DNA of 64,000 nucleotides from contig NZ_CANNDO010000003.1 in the NCBI RefSeq assembly GCF_947503385.1, forward strand, positions 62,001-126,000, given 5' to 3'. The translations under genes and the position numbers were made by a program. The notes under the pieces are model-generated. The model was given only the letters and a program-made list of their open reading frames with translations, did not search any database and was not told the DNA's origin. Positions 1 through 8,117 of this stretch are shown piece by piece (positions within the stretch are counted from its first letter, which is position 1; each line of letters starts with the position of its first letter). This stretch comes from an uncultured Tateyamaria sp. (lineage in GTDB: Bacteria; Pseudomonadota; Alphaproteobacteria; Rhodobacterales; Rhodobacteraceae).

Positions 1-1
1 C

Positions 2-688
2 CTGCAAGTGCGCGCGGGCGAAATCCTCGGCATTGCAGGCGTGGCAGGCAACGGCCAATCCGAATTGCTTGAGGTTCTGGGCGGCTATGCCACCGGCACC
101 GGTACAATCACCCTCAACGGCCAGCCCATCGACCTGACCGGCAAGAACTCCGACGGGCGGTCACGCCGGGCCAACGGCATCGCCCATGTGCCCGAAGACC
201 GCCAGCGCGAAGGCCTGATCATGGATTTTTCCGCGTGGGAGAACACAGCCTTCGGCTATCACCACGATCCGCGCTACGCGTCTGGCATCCTGATGAACAA
301 CGCCGCGATCAAGGCCGATACTCAGGAAAAGATGGACCGCTTTGACGTCCGCCCGCCCCATCCGCATCTTGCTGCCAAGAATTTCTCCGGTGGCAACCAG
401 CAAAAAATCGTTCTCGCCCGCGAGATCGAGCGCAACCCGGACTTGCTTTTGGTGGGCCAGCCCACCCGTGGCGTGGATATCGGTGCCATCGAATTCATCC
501 ACCAGCAGATTGTCGCCCTGCGCGATCAGGGCAAGGCGGTCCTGTTGGTCTCCGTCGAGCTTGAGGAAATCCTCGGCCTCGCTGACCGTGTTGCGGTTAT
601 GTTTGATGGTCAGATCATGGGCACACGCGCCGCCACCGATACGGATGAAAAGGAGCTGGGCCTCCTCATGGCGGGGGTGACGGCATGA
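2..688 (+). CDS. ABC transporter ATP-binding protein, nucleoside/sugar type (5' truncated by window edge)
   Basis: This is the second ATPase half of a double-cassette importer subunit; the reading frame is open from the first bases, so the start lies outside the window. Visible motifs are a Walker A-like GVAGNGQSE (degenerate, as is usual in the second cassette of RbsA/BmpA-type ATPases), AHVPEDRQREGLI, the ABC signature FSGGNQQK and a Walker B-like region LLLVGQPTRGVDIGA. Two permease genes follow on the same strand, giving the ATPase-permease-permease order of BmpA-dependent nucleoside importers; the binding protein would be upstream, outside the window. The substrate (nucleoside, purine or sugar) cannot be decided. 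The stop codon runs directly into a repeated hairpin element. Confidence 0.9.
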   Translation: MQVRAGEILGIAGVAGNGQSELLEVLGGYATGTGTITLNGQPIDLTGKNSDGRSRRANGIAHVPEDRQREGLIMDFSAWENTAFGYHHDPRYASGILMNNAAIKADTQEKMDRFDVRPPHPHLAAKNFSGGNQQKIVLAREIERNPDLLLVGQPTRGVDIGAIEFIHQQIVALRDQGKAVLLVSVELEEILGLADRVAVMFDGQIMGTRAATDTDEKELGLLMAGVTA

Positions 689-747
689 CTTCTTCTGACC
701 AAAAATACCATGGGGGCGTCGCGGCAGCGACGGGGGTGAAACCCCCC
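689..747 (+). repeat. Copy B of a post-stop repeated element with two hairpins
   Basis: Directly after the ATPase stop codon comes CTTCTTCTGACCAAAAATAC (690-709), then a G-run, a hairpin GTCGC/GCGAC (718-722 with 727-731) and a second hairpin GGGGGT/ACCCCC with a GAA loop (732-746). The same 5' module recurs at 4691-4709 (reverse strand) and at 42425-42445. The hairpins could reduce read-through from the ATPase gene into the permease genes or protect a 3' end. The function is inferred. Confidence 0.7.
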
Positions 748-794
748 AAAAAATGGCGTGTGCGCAGCACTCAATCAGGAAACGGAGCGGGACG

Positions 795-1904
795 ATGGAT
801 GTAATGCCCAAATGGGCCGAGGTCATCCTCGTGCCGCTCATCTCCCTGATCCTCGCTGCGATCCTGTCGGCCCTCGTGATCCTCGCCATCGGCGAGGACC
901 CGGTGGCCGCTGTACGACTTATGATCACCGGTGCGCTGGGATCGACCTATGGCTGGGGCTATACGCTCTACTACGCCACAAATTTCATGTTCACGGGGCT
1001 CGCCGTCGCCATCGCCTTTCACGCGGGCCTGTTCAACATCGGTGGCGAAGGGCAGGCTATGCTGGGCGGGCTTGGCGTGGCGCTGGTGTGCCTGTTCATC
1101 CCGTGGCCGCACTGGTCCATGGCGCTGATTGCCGCCGTCGTCGGTTCTGCCGTGTTTGGTGCGCTTTGGGCCGCGATACCGGCCTATCTTCAGGCCAGCC
1201 GGGGCAGCCATATCGTGATCACCACGATCATGTTCAACTTCATCGCCGCTGCGGTCCTGAACTACATGCTGGTGAACGTGCTGCGCCCCGCGGGCAGTAT
1301 GGATCCCGCCACCGCCCGCTTTGACGAGGCGGTGCACCTGCCCTCCCTGCACGAGATGCTGGCCCCCATCGGCATCAACTTTTCCAAGGCTGCTCCGGCC
1401 AATGTGTCGCTCGTGGTCGCTCTGATCGCCTGCGTGCTGGTGTGGTTGCTGATCTGGCGCACGCCTCTGGGCCTCGAAATACGATCCTTCGGCAAATCAC
1501 ACCGGGCGGCGCGATATGCAGGCATCGGGGCAGTGCGCATCACCATGATCGCCATGCTGCTGTCCGGCGGGCTGGCGGGCATGATGGCCATCAACAATGT
1601 CATGGGCGAGGCCGAGCGCCTCGTGCTGAACGCCGTCGAAGGGGCGGGCTTTATCGGCATCGCCGTGGCCCTGATGGGGCGCAGCCATCCGTTTGGCGTC
1701 TTTCTTGCCGCGATTCTCTTTGGGTTTCTCTATCAGGGCGGGGCTGAACTTGCGCTCTGGACGTCAATCCCGCGCGAGTTGATTGTCGTCATTCAGGCGC
1801 TCGTGATCCTGTTCACGGGCGCGCTCGACAATATGGTGCGGATGCCGCTGGAACGGATGTTTCTTGCCATGCGCCGCCGCCCGAATGTGCAGGCGGGGGA
1901 GTAA
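795..1904 (+). CDS. ABC transporter permease 1 (nucleoside/sugar family)
   Basis: A 369-residue integral membrane permease of the BPD_transp_2 (RbsC/BmpA-associated) family. About eight to ten hydrophobic segments are visible, starting at residues 8-30 and ending with a segment around VIQALVILFTGAL. The conserved cytoplasmic-loop region reads FGKSHRAARYAGI. I chose the ATG at 795 because it follows GGAGCGGGACG; an in-frame ATG at 753 would add 14 poorly hydrophobic residues and overlap the preceding hairpin element. The gene is followed after 3 bp by the second permease, so the two are almost certainly co-translated and form a heterodimeric channel with the upstream ATPase. Confidence 0.9.
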   Translation: MDVMPKWAEVILVPLISLILAAILSALVILAIGEDPVAAVRLMITGALGSTYGWGYTLYYATNFMFTGLAVAIAFHAGLFNIGGEGQAMLGGLGVALVCLFIPWPHWSMALIAAVVGSAVFGALWAAIPAYLQASRGSHIVITTIMFNFIAAAVLNYMLVNVLRPAGSMDPATARFDEAVHLPSLHEMLAPIGINFSKAAPANVSLVVALIACVLVWLLIWRTPLGLEIRSFGKSHRAARYAGIGAVRITMIAMLLSGGLAGMMAINNVMGEAERLVLNAVEGAGFIGIAVALMGRSHPFGVFLAAILFGFLYQGGAELALWTSIPRELIVVIQALVILFTGALDNMVRMPLERMFLAMRRRPNVQAGE

Positions 1905-1907
1905 GAC

Positions 1908-2873
1908 ATGGATTTCCTGACCCTCATTCAGATCCTCGACAGTTCCGTGCGCCTCGCCACGCCACTGCTGCTGGCCTGCCTTGCCGGACTGTTTTCGGAA
2001 CGTGCGGGCATCTTCGACATTGGGCTTGAGGGCAAGATGCTGGCCGCGGCCATGTTCTCTGCTGCGACCGCTGCTATCACCGGCAATGTCTGGCTGGGCT
2101 TGCTGGCAGGCATCGGCGCGTCGATGTTTCTGTCGATCATTCACGGGCTGGCCTCCATCACCTTCCGCGGCAACCAACTGATTTCCGGCGTTGCGATCAA
2201 TTTCCTCGCCGCTGGCATCACTGTGCTGGTAGCGCAGGACTGGTTCAGCCAAGGCGGGCGCACCCCGCAATTGTCCGGTGCTGGCCGGTTCGAAGGGTTT
2301 GACCTGCCCTTTGCCGACAGCCTAGGCAGTGTCCCGATTTTTGGCCCGACCTATTCCGAACTGGTCTCGGGCCACTCCATCCTCGTGTATATCGCGTTCC
2401 TTGCGGTGCCCGCGACATGGTACGTCCTGTTCCGCACCCGGTTTGGCCTTCGCCTGCGCGCTGTGGGCGAAAACCCCGCAGCGGTGGACACTGCGGGCGT
2501 ATCTGTGGTTGGCCTGCGCTATGCCGCTGTGGCGATCTGTGGCGTGCTCTGCGGGATTGCGGGGGCCTATCTCGCCACGGCCCTGCAAGCGGGGTTCGTC
2601 AAGGACATGACGGCGGGCCGTGGTTTTATCGCTCTCGCGGCTCTGATCTTCGCCAAATGGCGGCCTTGGTCCGCGCTATGGACTTGTCTGCTGTTTGGCT
2701 TTTTGCAAGCCATCGCACTGCGGTTCCAGAACATCGATCTGGGTGTGATCACGGTGCCGGTTCAGTTGATGGACGCCCTGCCCTATATCCTTGTGGTCGT
2801 GATCCTTGCCGGTGTCGGTGGCAAGGCGATCCCGCCGCGGGCCGGTGGCGAACCCTATGTGAAAGAGCGCTGA
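1908..2873 (+). CDS. ABC transporter permease 2 (nucleoside/sugar family)
   Basis: A 321-residue permease paralogous to the preceding gene. It shows the family hallmarks ERAGIFDIGLEGKML near residues 30-45, which match FHAGLFNIGGEGQAML in the first permease, and LRAVGENPAAVDTAG in the cytoplasmic loop, where the first permease has FGKSHRAARYAGI. About eight hydrophobic segments can be seen. It ends the transporter operon. The next gene starts 95 bp downstream after a short CTGCG/CGCAG hairpin (2941-2953). The pairing of two unequal permeases is the usual arrangement for BmpA-dependent nucleoside importers. Confidence 0.9.
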   Translation: MDFLTLIQILDSSVRLATPLLLACLAGLFSERAGIFDIGLEGKMLAAAMFSAATAAITGNVWLGLLAGIGASMFLSIIHGLASITFRGNQLISGVAINFLAAGITVLVAQDWFSQGGRTPQLSGAGRFEGFDLPFADSLGSVPIFGPTYSELVSGHSILVYIAFLAVPATWYVLFRTRFGLRLRAVGENPAAVDTAGVSVVGLRYAAVAICGVLCGIAGAYLATALQAGFVKDMTAGRGFIALAALIFAKWRPWSALWTCLLFGFLQAIALRFQNIDLGVITVPVQLMDALPYILVVVILAGVGGKAIPPRAGGEPYVKER

Positions 2874-2968
2874 GCCGATAAGGCCAGTTCCCCGCTTTTT
2901 TCGTTCCAGATTGCTGCGCGGCGGCAAGACCCCTTGATTTCTGCGAAGCGCAGGGACTAACAGGGTCC

Positions 2969-3886
2969 ATGCAAATCTACCTGCCCATCGCCGAGGTATC
3001 GGTCAACGCCTTCCTGCTTTTGGGGCTGGGCGGGCTGGTGGGCATTCTGTCAGGCATGTTTGGCGTTGGCGGCGGCTTTCTCATGACGCCCCTGCTGTTC
3101 TTTATTGGCATCCCACCGGCCGTGGCCGTGGCGACCGAGGCCAACCAGATCGTCGCCTCTTCCTTTTCCGGCGTGCTTGCGCATCTCAGGCGAAAGACGG
3201 TGGACCTCAGGATGGGCACCGTGCTGCTCATCGGCGGGCTTGTCGGGGCGGCACTGGGTGTTCTGCTGTTCAACTATCTCAAGTCGCTGGGGCAAGTCGA
3301 TCTGCTTGTGCGGCTGTGCTACGTGGTCTTTCTGGGTGTGATCGGCGGGCTGATGTTCATCGAAAGCCTCAACGCGATCCGCAAGACCAATCGCGGCACG
3401 GCCCTGCCCAAGCGCAAGAAACACGGGCTGATACACAAACTGCCATTCAAGATGCGGTTCCGGGTGTCGGGCCTCTACATCTCGGTCATCCCTCCCCTGC
3501 TCGTGGGTTTGTGTGTGGGCGTGCTGGCCGCGATCATGGGGGTGGGCGGCGGGTTCATCATGGTGCCTGCGATGATCTACCTGCTGGGAATGCCCACCAA
3601 GGTGGTGGTGGGCACGTCACTGTTCCAGATCATCTTTGTTACCGGTTTCACCACTATGCTGCACGCGACCACGAACTATACCGTGGACGTGATGCTGGCC
3701 GTTCTGTTGCTGGTTGGCGGTGTGATCGGCGCGCAAATCGGCACCCGTATCGGCGTCAAAATGAAAGCCGAACAACTGCGCATCCTGCTGGCGATGATGG
3801 TGCTGGCTGTTTGTGGCAAACTGGCCTTTGATCTGCTGGTCATGCCATCAGAGCTGTACAGCGTCGGAAAGGCAGGGGGCCACTGA
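2969..3886 (+). CDS. TSUP (TauE/SafE, DUF81) family membrane exporter
   Basis: A 305-residue membrane protein with about eight transmembrane segments. It carries the twin internal-repeat signature of the TSUP family: GMFGVGGGFLMTPLLFF near residue 30 and AIMGVGGGFIMVPAMIY near residue 190. Family members export sulfite, sulfoacetate or other organosulfonates, or act on C2 compounds; the substrate here is unknown. The stop codon overlaps the start of the following gene (TGATG at 3884-3888), indicating translational coupling to a TIGR02186-type protein, a pairing that recurs in alphaproteobacteria. It is likely independent of the ABC operon. Confidence 0.9.
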   Translation: MQIYLPIAEVSVNAFLLLGLGGLVGILSGMFGVGGGFLMTPLLFFIGIPPAVAVATEANQIVASSFSGVLAHLRRKTVDLRMGTVLLIGGLVGAALGVLLFNYLKSLGQVDLLVRLCYVVFLGVIGGLMFIESLNAIRKTNRGTALPKRKKHGLIHKLPFKMRFRVSGLYISVIPPLLVGLCVGVLAAIMGVGGGFIMVPAMIYLLGMPTKVVVGTSLFQIIFVTGFTTMLHATTNYTVDVMLAVLLLVGGVIGAQIGTRIGVKMKAEQLRILLAMMVLAVCGKLAFDLLVMPSELYSVGKAGGH

Positions 3887-4635
3887 TGCGTTGGGTGCTG
3901 GCCCTTTTCCTCATGGTGCTGCCGGCAGCCGCCGAAGAGGTCGTGCTGGGCCTGTCGCAAAAAGAGGTTGCCATCACGACCAGCTTTGACGGCTCGGAAA
4001 TCCTGATCTTTGGCGCAATCAAGCGTGACGCGCCCCCGCCACCCGGACAGCTTGGCGTTCTGGTTACCATTGCGGGCCCGGCGGAGCCGGTTTCCGTGCG
4101 CCGCAAGGAGCGCCGCTATGGTATCTGGGTCAACACCGAAGAGGTGCAATTGGAAGGCGCGCCAAGCTACTATGCCGTGGCGACAAGCGCACCGCTGGAC
4201 GACGTGCTGAGCATTCGTGACAACCTTGAACACCGCGTCACGGTGCCGAGCCTGCTGCGCAGCCTGACGGTCCCCAGTTCGGTTCTGGACGCAAGCGCCT
4301 ACGTTGCGGCGCTGATCCGCGTGCGGCAGGACGCCGGGATCTACCAAGAGCTTGAAGGTCAGGTCGTTGTCGATCAGGAATCGCTGTTTCGCACGCGCAT
4401 CGCCCTGCCCGCCGCGCTAACAGAGGGCGCATATCAGACCCGCATCCTGCTGACGCGCGACGGAGCGGTTGTATCGCGCTATGATACGACCATTGAGGTG
4501 CGCAAGGTCGGGTTGGAACGCTGGCTGTACAGTATGAGCCGCGAGAACCCGTTTTGGTACGGGATCATGTCACTGGCCATCGCCATCGCCGCTGGCTGGG
4601 GCGCGTCAGCGGTCTTTTCTCTGATCCGAAACTGA
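3886..4635 (+). CDS. TIGR02186 family periplasmic/membrane-anchored protein
   Basis: 249 residues with an N-terminal signal peptide (MRWVLALFLMVLPAAAEE) and one C-terminal transmembrane segment (about residues 222-245). The bulk is predicted to be periplasmic and beta-rich. This fits the alphaproteobacterial family TIGR02186, whose genes usually sit next to a TSUP exporter, as here, where the start overlaps the upstream stop. A helper role for the exporter is inference; no catalytic motif can be seen. It converges with the helicase gene on the other strand, with a repeated hairpin element between them. Confidence 0.8.
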   Translation: MRWVLALFLMVLPAAAEEVVLGLSQKEVAITTSFDGSEILIFGAIKRDAPPPPGQLGVLVTIAGPAEPVSVRRKERRYGIWVNTEEVQLEGAPSYYAVATSAPLDDVLSIRDNLEHRVTVPSLLRSLTVPSSVLDASAYVAALIRVRQDAGIYQELEGQVVVDQESLFRTRIALPAALTEGAYQTRILLTRDGAVVSRYDTTIEVRKVGLERWLYSMSRENPFWYGIMSLAIAIAAGWGASAVFSLIRN

Positions 4636-4660
4636 CGGCACGGCCTGTGACGCGCAGGAA

Positions 4661-4710
4661 CGAGGGGCCAGCCCCTCGCGCTCCCCGTGGTATTTTTAGT
4701 CAGAAGAAAC
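4661..4710 (-). repeat. Copy A of the post-stop repeated element / bidirectional terminator
   Basis: Read on the minus strand, this follows the helicase stop after 3 bp: TTTCTTCTGACTAAAAATAC (4709-4690), then CACGGGGAGCG and a near loop-free hairpin CGAGGGGC/GCCCCTCG (4661-4678). On the plus strand the hairpin is followed by a TATTTTTAG tract (4691-4699), so it can also end transcription of the TSUP operon. The 5' module matches copy B at 17 of 20 positions. Confidence 0.75.
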
Positions 4711-4713
4711 GGA

Positions 4714-6240
4714 TCAATCTTCGGTTGGTTCGCTGAGGGTCAGGGGGGCCGCTGGAGTGCTGCGCAGATCGTCAATCGTCAGCGGCGCAGATGGCTTGGC
4801 CAGCCGGTTGCGTACAACCCAGATCAGCCGTTCCTGTGCCCGCGTGATTGCCACATAGGCCAGCCGTTTCCACAAGGGTTGGCCTGCTTCGGTCCGGCCC
4901 ATGCGGGCGGCGGTGTAAAGGTCGGGGGCAAAGACCTGCACAGTTTTCCACTGGCTGCCTTGTGCCTTGTGGATGGTTACGGCCGCTCCGTGGAGAAAAG
5001 CAGCGCCCATGCGGGCTGCATAGGGGATAAACGGCTCTTCCTCATCGGGTTTTTCTATTTTCACGATGGACGCGGCGGACACTTGCGGGTCCTCGGCCCC
5101 CATCACGTGCAAGCGCGAGAAGCCCGGCTTGCGCCCCTCGCCGAGATAGATGACCTGCGCGCCTTTGATCAGCCCACGCGCCTCGAGGTCGAGCCGTTTT
5201 TTCCTATGTTTCAGAGGCAGTTCCAGCCCGTCGCAAATCAAGGGCTCGCCTTCCAGCAGGCGATCATCCGGGGCCCCGTACACGGTGCGAAACGCTTGAA
5301 TCAGCCGGACGCGGGTGACATTGCGCCAGACAAGTGCGGGGCTGCGCGCCATCAGGTCAACTTCGACCCGTTGGCCCCAGACCACGCGGTCATCGCGCGC
5401 TGCGGCGTCTTCGACCATGCGTTCGAACCGGTGGAAATCCACCTCTGGATCAGCCAGCGCATGGGCCAGATCGAGGATCGGGTTGTCTGCCGCTTGCCGG
5501 TGGATACGGCCAAGGTTCAGCACCCGAGGTGCGGGCAGGCTGTCGAAGACCATGGCACCTGACTGGTTCACCGGGGCAAGCTGCGCGGGATCACCAAACA
5601 GCAGGAGTGTCGGAAAGATTTCCTTGAGATCCTCGAACTGGCGGTCATCCAGCATTGAGGCTTCATCCACGAACCCGATATCGAGCGGTTCCTCGCGCCG
5701 TTTCCAACCCGTGATAAAGTCCGAGCCGCGCAGGCCCGCCGCCGCCAAGGCACCGGGAATCGATTTGTTGTTCTGGAAAAAGGCGGAAGCGCGGTCCAGT
5801 GCCTCTTCGGTCAGCCCCTCGACCTCGGGACGTTCGCCATTGCCAGCCAGCCATTCCGCGATGCGCTCGTATTCGGGGTCATAGACCGGAGTATAGAGGA
5901 TACGGTGGATCGTGGTGGCCGGCACACCGCGAAAGCGAAGCACGCTTGCCGCCTTGTTCGTCGGCGCAAGGATGGCCAGCGTGCGTTTGTCCCGGCGCTT
6001 GCGACTTTCGTAGTCGCCCGACACGACCTCGACCCCTGCCCCTTCAAGCGCCTTGTAGAGTTCGGACAGCAACATGGTCTTGCCCGACCCCGCCTTGCCC
6101 GTCACGGCCATCACCGACGTGGCCGAAGATTTGGACGGCGTCAGCAGCGCGTCGTCGAGGTCTATTCCCGCGCCCCGCAGCATTTCGGTGACACTGTCAA
6201 AGGCGCTGGCCTGATCGTCGGAGAGGGCAAGATTGGTCAT
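4714..6240 (-). CDS. AAA/RecD-like superfamily 1 DNA helicase
   Basis: 508 residues. Walker A is GKAGSGKT near residue 50, followed by the TNKAA box (LAPTNKAASVLRF), Walker B GFVDEASMLDD near residue 190, a GDPAQL motif near residue 215 (LLFGDPAQLAPV), and the C-terminal helicase motifs TIHKAQGSQW and VAITRAQERLIWV. This is the RecD2/Dda-like, viral helicase 1 class of SF1B enzymes, which unwind DNA 5' to 3'. It is shorter than RecD2 (about 700) and lacks a recognisable N-terminal RecB/RecC-binding region, so it is a stand-alone helicase of uncertain repair role. It lies 41 bp downstream of luxI on the same strand. Confidence 0.88.
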   Translation of the reverse strand: MTNLALSDDQASAFDSVTEMLRGAGIDLDDALLTPSKSSATSVMAVTGKAGSGKTMLLSELYKALEGAGVEVVSGDYESRKRRDKRTLAILAPTNKAASVLRFRGVPATTIHRILYTPVYDPEYERIAEWLAGNGERPEVEGLTEEALDRASAFFQNNKSIPGALAAAGLRGSDFITGWKRREEPLDIGFVDEASMLDDRQFEDLKEIFPTLLLFGDPAQLAPVNQSGAMVFDSLPAPRVLNLGRIHRQAADNPILDLAHALADPEVDFHRFERMVEDAAARDDRVVWGQRVEVDLMARSPALVWRNVTRVRLIQAFRTVYGAPDDRLLEGEPLICDGLELPLKHRKKRLDLEARGLIKGAQVIYLGEGRKPGFSRLHVMGAEDPQVSAASIVKIEKPDEEEPFIPYAARMGAAFLHGAAVTIHKAQGSQWKTVQVFAPDLYTAARMGRTEAGQPLWKRLAYVAITRAQERLIWVVRNRLAKPSAPLTIDDLRSTPAAPLTLSEPTED

Positions 6241-6281
6241 GGCGCGACCCTATAGGCCACTTCCGACAGGGACCAGACGGC

Positions 6282-6917
6282 TTAGGCGCTTTGGGCAAAG
6301 CTGGGGTGTGTTTGGGTGCCAAAGGCGCGGTCAAACCACTGACGCGATTGCGCAAGGGATATCCCGGCCCGCGCGGCCACCCGAGACGCGGCGTCAGGGT
6401 CAAAATGCCAAAGGCCCACGCTGATCTGGTCGCGGCCAGTGCCGGCACTGCCGAGCACCTCGGGCGAGGATCCGATCATGCGGTAGATGCGCACCATGCG
6501 GGCATCGAACACGCCAACGAAATGTTCCACGCCAAAGTTTTGCATGATCTCACCACCACCCAGCATGAGCGCAGCCGCCACATGTCCCCCCGCGCCGCGC
6601 GCGAGGCAAAAGCGGGTGCATTCCCAGATCAGCGGGCTGGTCACGGGACCCGAAATCAGTTCACCGAAATGCTCGTTCACCATGGTCCGCCCGGTGGTGG
6701 GCAAGAACCGCATGGACCCGCCATGGCGCCCGTCAGGTTCTTCCCAGATCACGTAGAGAGGGTTTAGTTGGTCGTACTGGTCACGCTCTTGCCCGTCGCC
6801 GTCAATGTCCACATCCCAACCAAGACGTGTCTTGAACTGATCGGCACGGTCTTCGAACATTGTGCGGGCCAAAAGGGGATAGTCGGCGAGGTCGGACGCA
6901 TAAACGTAGCGCAGCAT
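6282..6917 (-). CDS. luxI: Acyl-homoserine-lactone synthase (LuxI family)
   Basis: 211 residues making an N-acyl-homoserine lactone from S-adenosylmethionine and an acyl donor. The family's invariant N-terminal residues are visible in RADQFKTRLGW followed by acidic positions (DVDIDGDGQERDQYD). Also present are GSMRFLPTTG and the ELISGP...IWECTRF segment with the conserved Glu and Arg. I chose ATG 6917, preceded by AAGGAG seven bases upstream, over an ATG six codons earlier. It lies 112 bp downstream of luxR on the same strand. The gap carries a lux-box-like inverted repeat (7001-7014), compatible with autoinduction. Acyl chain length and oxidation cannot be read from sequence. Confidence 0.93.
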   Translation of the reverse strand: MLRYVYASDLADYPLLARTMFEDRADQFKTRLGWDVDIDGDGQERDQYDQLNPLYVIWEEPDGRHGGSMRFLPTTGRTMVNEHFGELISGPVTSPLIWECTRFCLARGAGGHVAAALMLGGGEIMQNFGVEHFVGVFDARMVRIYRMIGSSPEVLGSAGTGRDQISVGLWHFDPDAASRVAARAGISLAQSRQWFDRAFGTQTHPSFAQSA

Positions 6918-6972
6918 TGGTGGACTCCTTGTCAAACCGGGGCAGGTATGACTGAAATACTACCGATACGTG

Positions 6973-7014
6973 CGTTAACGTCTACTACCACCCGCGTACG
7001 GTGCAATCCTGCAC
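6973..7014 (-). promoter_or_regulatory. Candidate lux-box-like operator region upstream of luxI
   Basis: Two palindromes lie between the luxR stop and the luxI start: GTGCA-ATCC-TGCAC (7001-7014, perfect 5-bp arms with a 4-bp spacer) and CGTTAACG (6973-6980). The first resembles the dyads bound by LuxR-type regulators and sits 84 bp before the luxI ATG. Assignment is by position and symmetry only. Confidence 0.45.
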
Positions 7015-7029
7015 AGCGCAACAGGCCGC

Positions 7030-7761
7030 TCAGACGACGATCAAACCGCGGCTCATGGCGCGGGCGACGGCATGTGTTGTGTTCAGCGCCCCCAATTTGA
7101 ACCGCGCGCTTTCGATATAGACCCGCAGCGTATGCTCGGAAATCGACAGCGTGTCGGCGACCTGTGCGCGGCTGTAGCCCATGGCTAGCAATGTCATCGC
7201 GTCCACCTCACGCGGGCTGAGGGCCTGGGATTGTTCTGGCGTGCGGTCGGGTTCGAGCTCCAGTGCTTTTTGGTTAAAGTCGTGGGCGATCAAGATAAGA
7301 TCGCGGCGATGCGTTTCGGTCCAGTTTGCCCACGTGTCATCATTGCATGAGTGGCTGATGGTAAAGAGTGCGAATTGTCCGTTCGGCCCCCGGATCGGCA
7401 CCGAAAACCCCTGATTGCCAACCCCGTATGCGATGGCTTCGGCCTGAAACGCGCGGGCGGCCTTGCTTGACCAATCGAGGCGCTTCCAGTCCACTGGGTG
7501 AAACCGTTGAAAACACCCGACAATGACCGGATCAACGCGCAGGTAGTTCTGCTCGAGATACCGTTCCCGCCACGCGTCCGAGTAGGTGCCGCAACCATAC
7601 TGATCCCCGGCGGAGTCGACCCAGTGGTACACCACATGATCAATCCCGTAATGGTCCCGTATTTGTTCTGACGCGCGCTGGAGGGCCTCAAGACCGTCAG
7701 CTTGCTCCAGCTCCTCCAAAATGAATTCCAACGGCTGTTTCGCCATTGCTGCGCTGACCAT
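7030..7761 (-). CDS. luxR: LuxR-family quorum-sensing transcriptional regulator
   Basis: 243 residues with two domains: an N-terminal autoinducer-binding domain (about residues 25-165, containing YHWVDSAGDQYG, QNYLRVDPV and GFSVPIRGPNGQFALF, which include the conserved Trp, Tyr, Asp and Gly positions) and a C-terminal LuxR helix-turn-helix (about residues 178-238, LSPREVDAMTLLAMG then SEHTLRVYIESARFKLG). The ATG at 7761 follows AAGGA by eight bases. The 5' end overlaps a small ORF by 65 bp on the same strand. With luxI directly downstream this is a complete cognate sensor-synthase pair. Confidence 0.93.
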   Translation of the reverse strand: MVSAAMAKQPLEFILEELEQADGLEALQRASEQIRDHYGIDHVVYHWVDSAGDQYGCGTYSDAWRERYLEQNYLRVDPVIVGCFQRFHPVDWKRLDWSSKAARAFQAEAIAYGVGNQGFSVPIRGPNGQFALFTISHSCNDDTWANWTETHRRDLILIAHDFNQKALELEPDRTPEQSQALSPREVDAMTLLAMGYSRAQVADTLSISEHTLRVYIESARFKLGALNTTHAVARAMSRGLIVV

Positions 7762-7903
7762 GCTGCGTATCCTTCATCGCGGCGATCTCGGCCAACGCCA
7801 CAATTGCCGTGTCATCCAGCTGCTCAGCCAAGGCCGGCATCCCGTTTGCATGGGCAAATGTTTTAAGGTCAGCGAGAACGTCCAGTATCCAGTCACTTTT
7901 CAT
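7697..7903 (-). CDS. Small acidic protein upstream of and overlapping luxR
   Basis: A 68-residue ORF beginning MKSDWILDVLADLKTFAHAN and continuing with a helix-rich segment MPALAEQLDDTAIVALAEIA. I recall similar short ORFs in other Rhodobacterales, but cannot confirm this here. Its last 65 bp overlap the start of luxR in another frame, implying translational coupling. The last 20 or so residues lie wholly in the overlap and look unconstrained. An alternative GTG start four codons upstream has no better ribosome-binding site. No function is known; a role in modulating LuxR synthesis is speculation. Confidence 0.6.
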   Translation of the reverse strand: MKSDWILDVLADLKTFAHANGMPALAEQLDDTAIVALAEIAAMKDTQHGQRSNGETAVGIHFGGAGAS

Positions 7904-7925
7904 GGTCAGAGTCACTTCTCATTGG

Positions 7926-7961
7926 TTAACGAAAGATTAACACAACTATAGCATGTGTTAA
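7926..7961 (-). promoter_or_regulatory. CtrA-type box and 25-bp inverted repeat upstream of the quorum-sensing unit
   Basis: TTAA-N7-TTAA (7926-7940) matches the full CtrA recognition pattern. It shares its right half with an inverted repeat TTAACACA-N9-TGTGTTAA (7937-7944 and 7954-7961). Read on the minus strand, a TATAGT hexamer (7950-7945) lies inside the repeat, so a regulator bound here would contact the core promoter of the small ORF-luxR-luxI transcript. The symmetry is seen directly; the identity of the binding protein is inferred. Confidence 0.5.
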
Positions 7962-8054
7962 CTTCCCTTGAAAATTCACGTATTTCTCCTCCCCAAAAAT
8001 GGTGAGGTCGCAAATTTTAAGTGTTTGAAACGGTTGGACCGGTCAAAAAACGCA

Positions 8055-8092
8055 AAACGCCCGCGCCACCATAGGGTGATTCGCGGGCGTTT
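8055..8092 (-). terminator. Rho-independent terminator of ccr
   Basis: Perfect 11-bp stem AAACGCCCGCG / CGCGGGCGTTT (8055-8065 and 8082-8092) with a 16-base loop. On the minus strand it is followed by TGCGTTTTTTGACC, a U-rich tract, 25 bp after the ccr stop. Confidence 0.9.
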
Positions 8093-8117
8093 CACACTCA
8101 CCTTAAGCGTGTGACCG

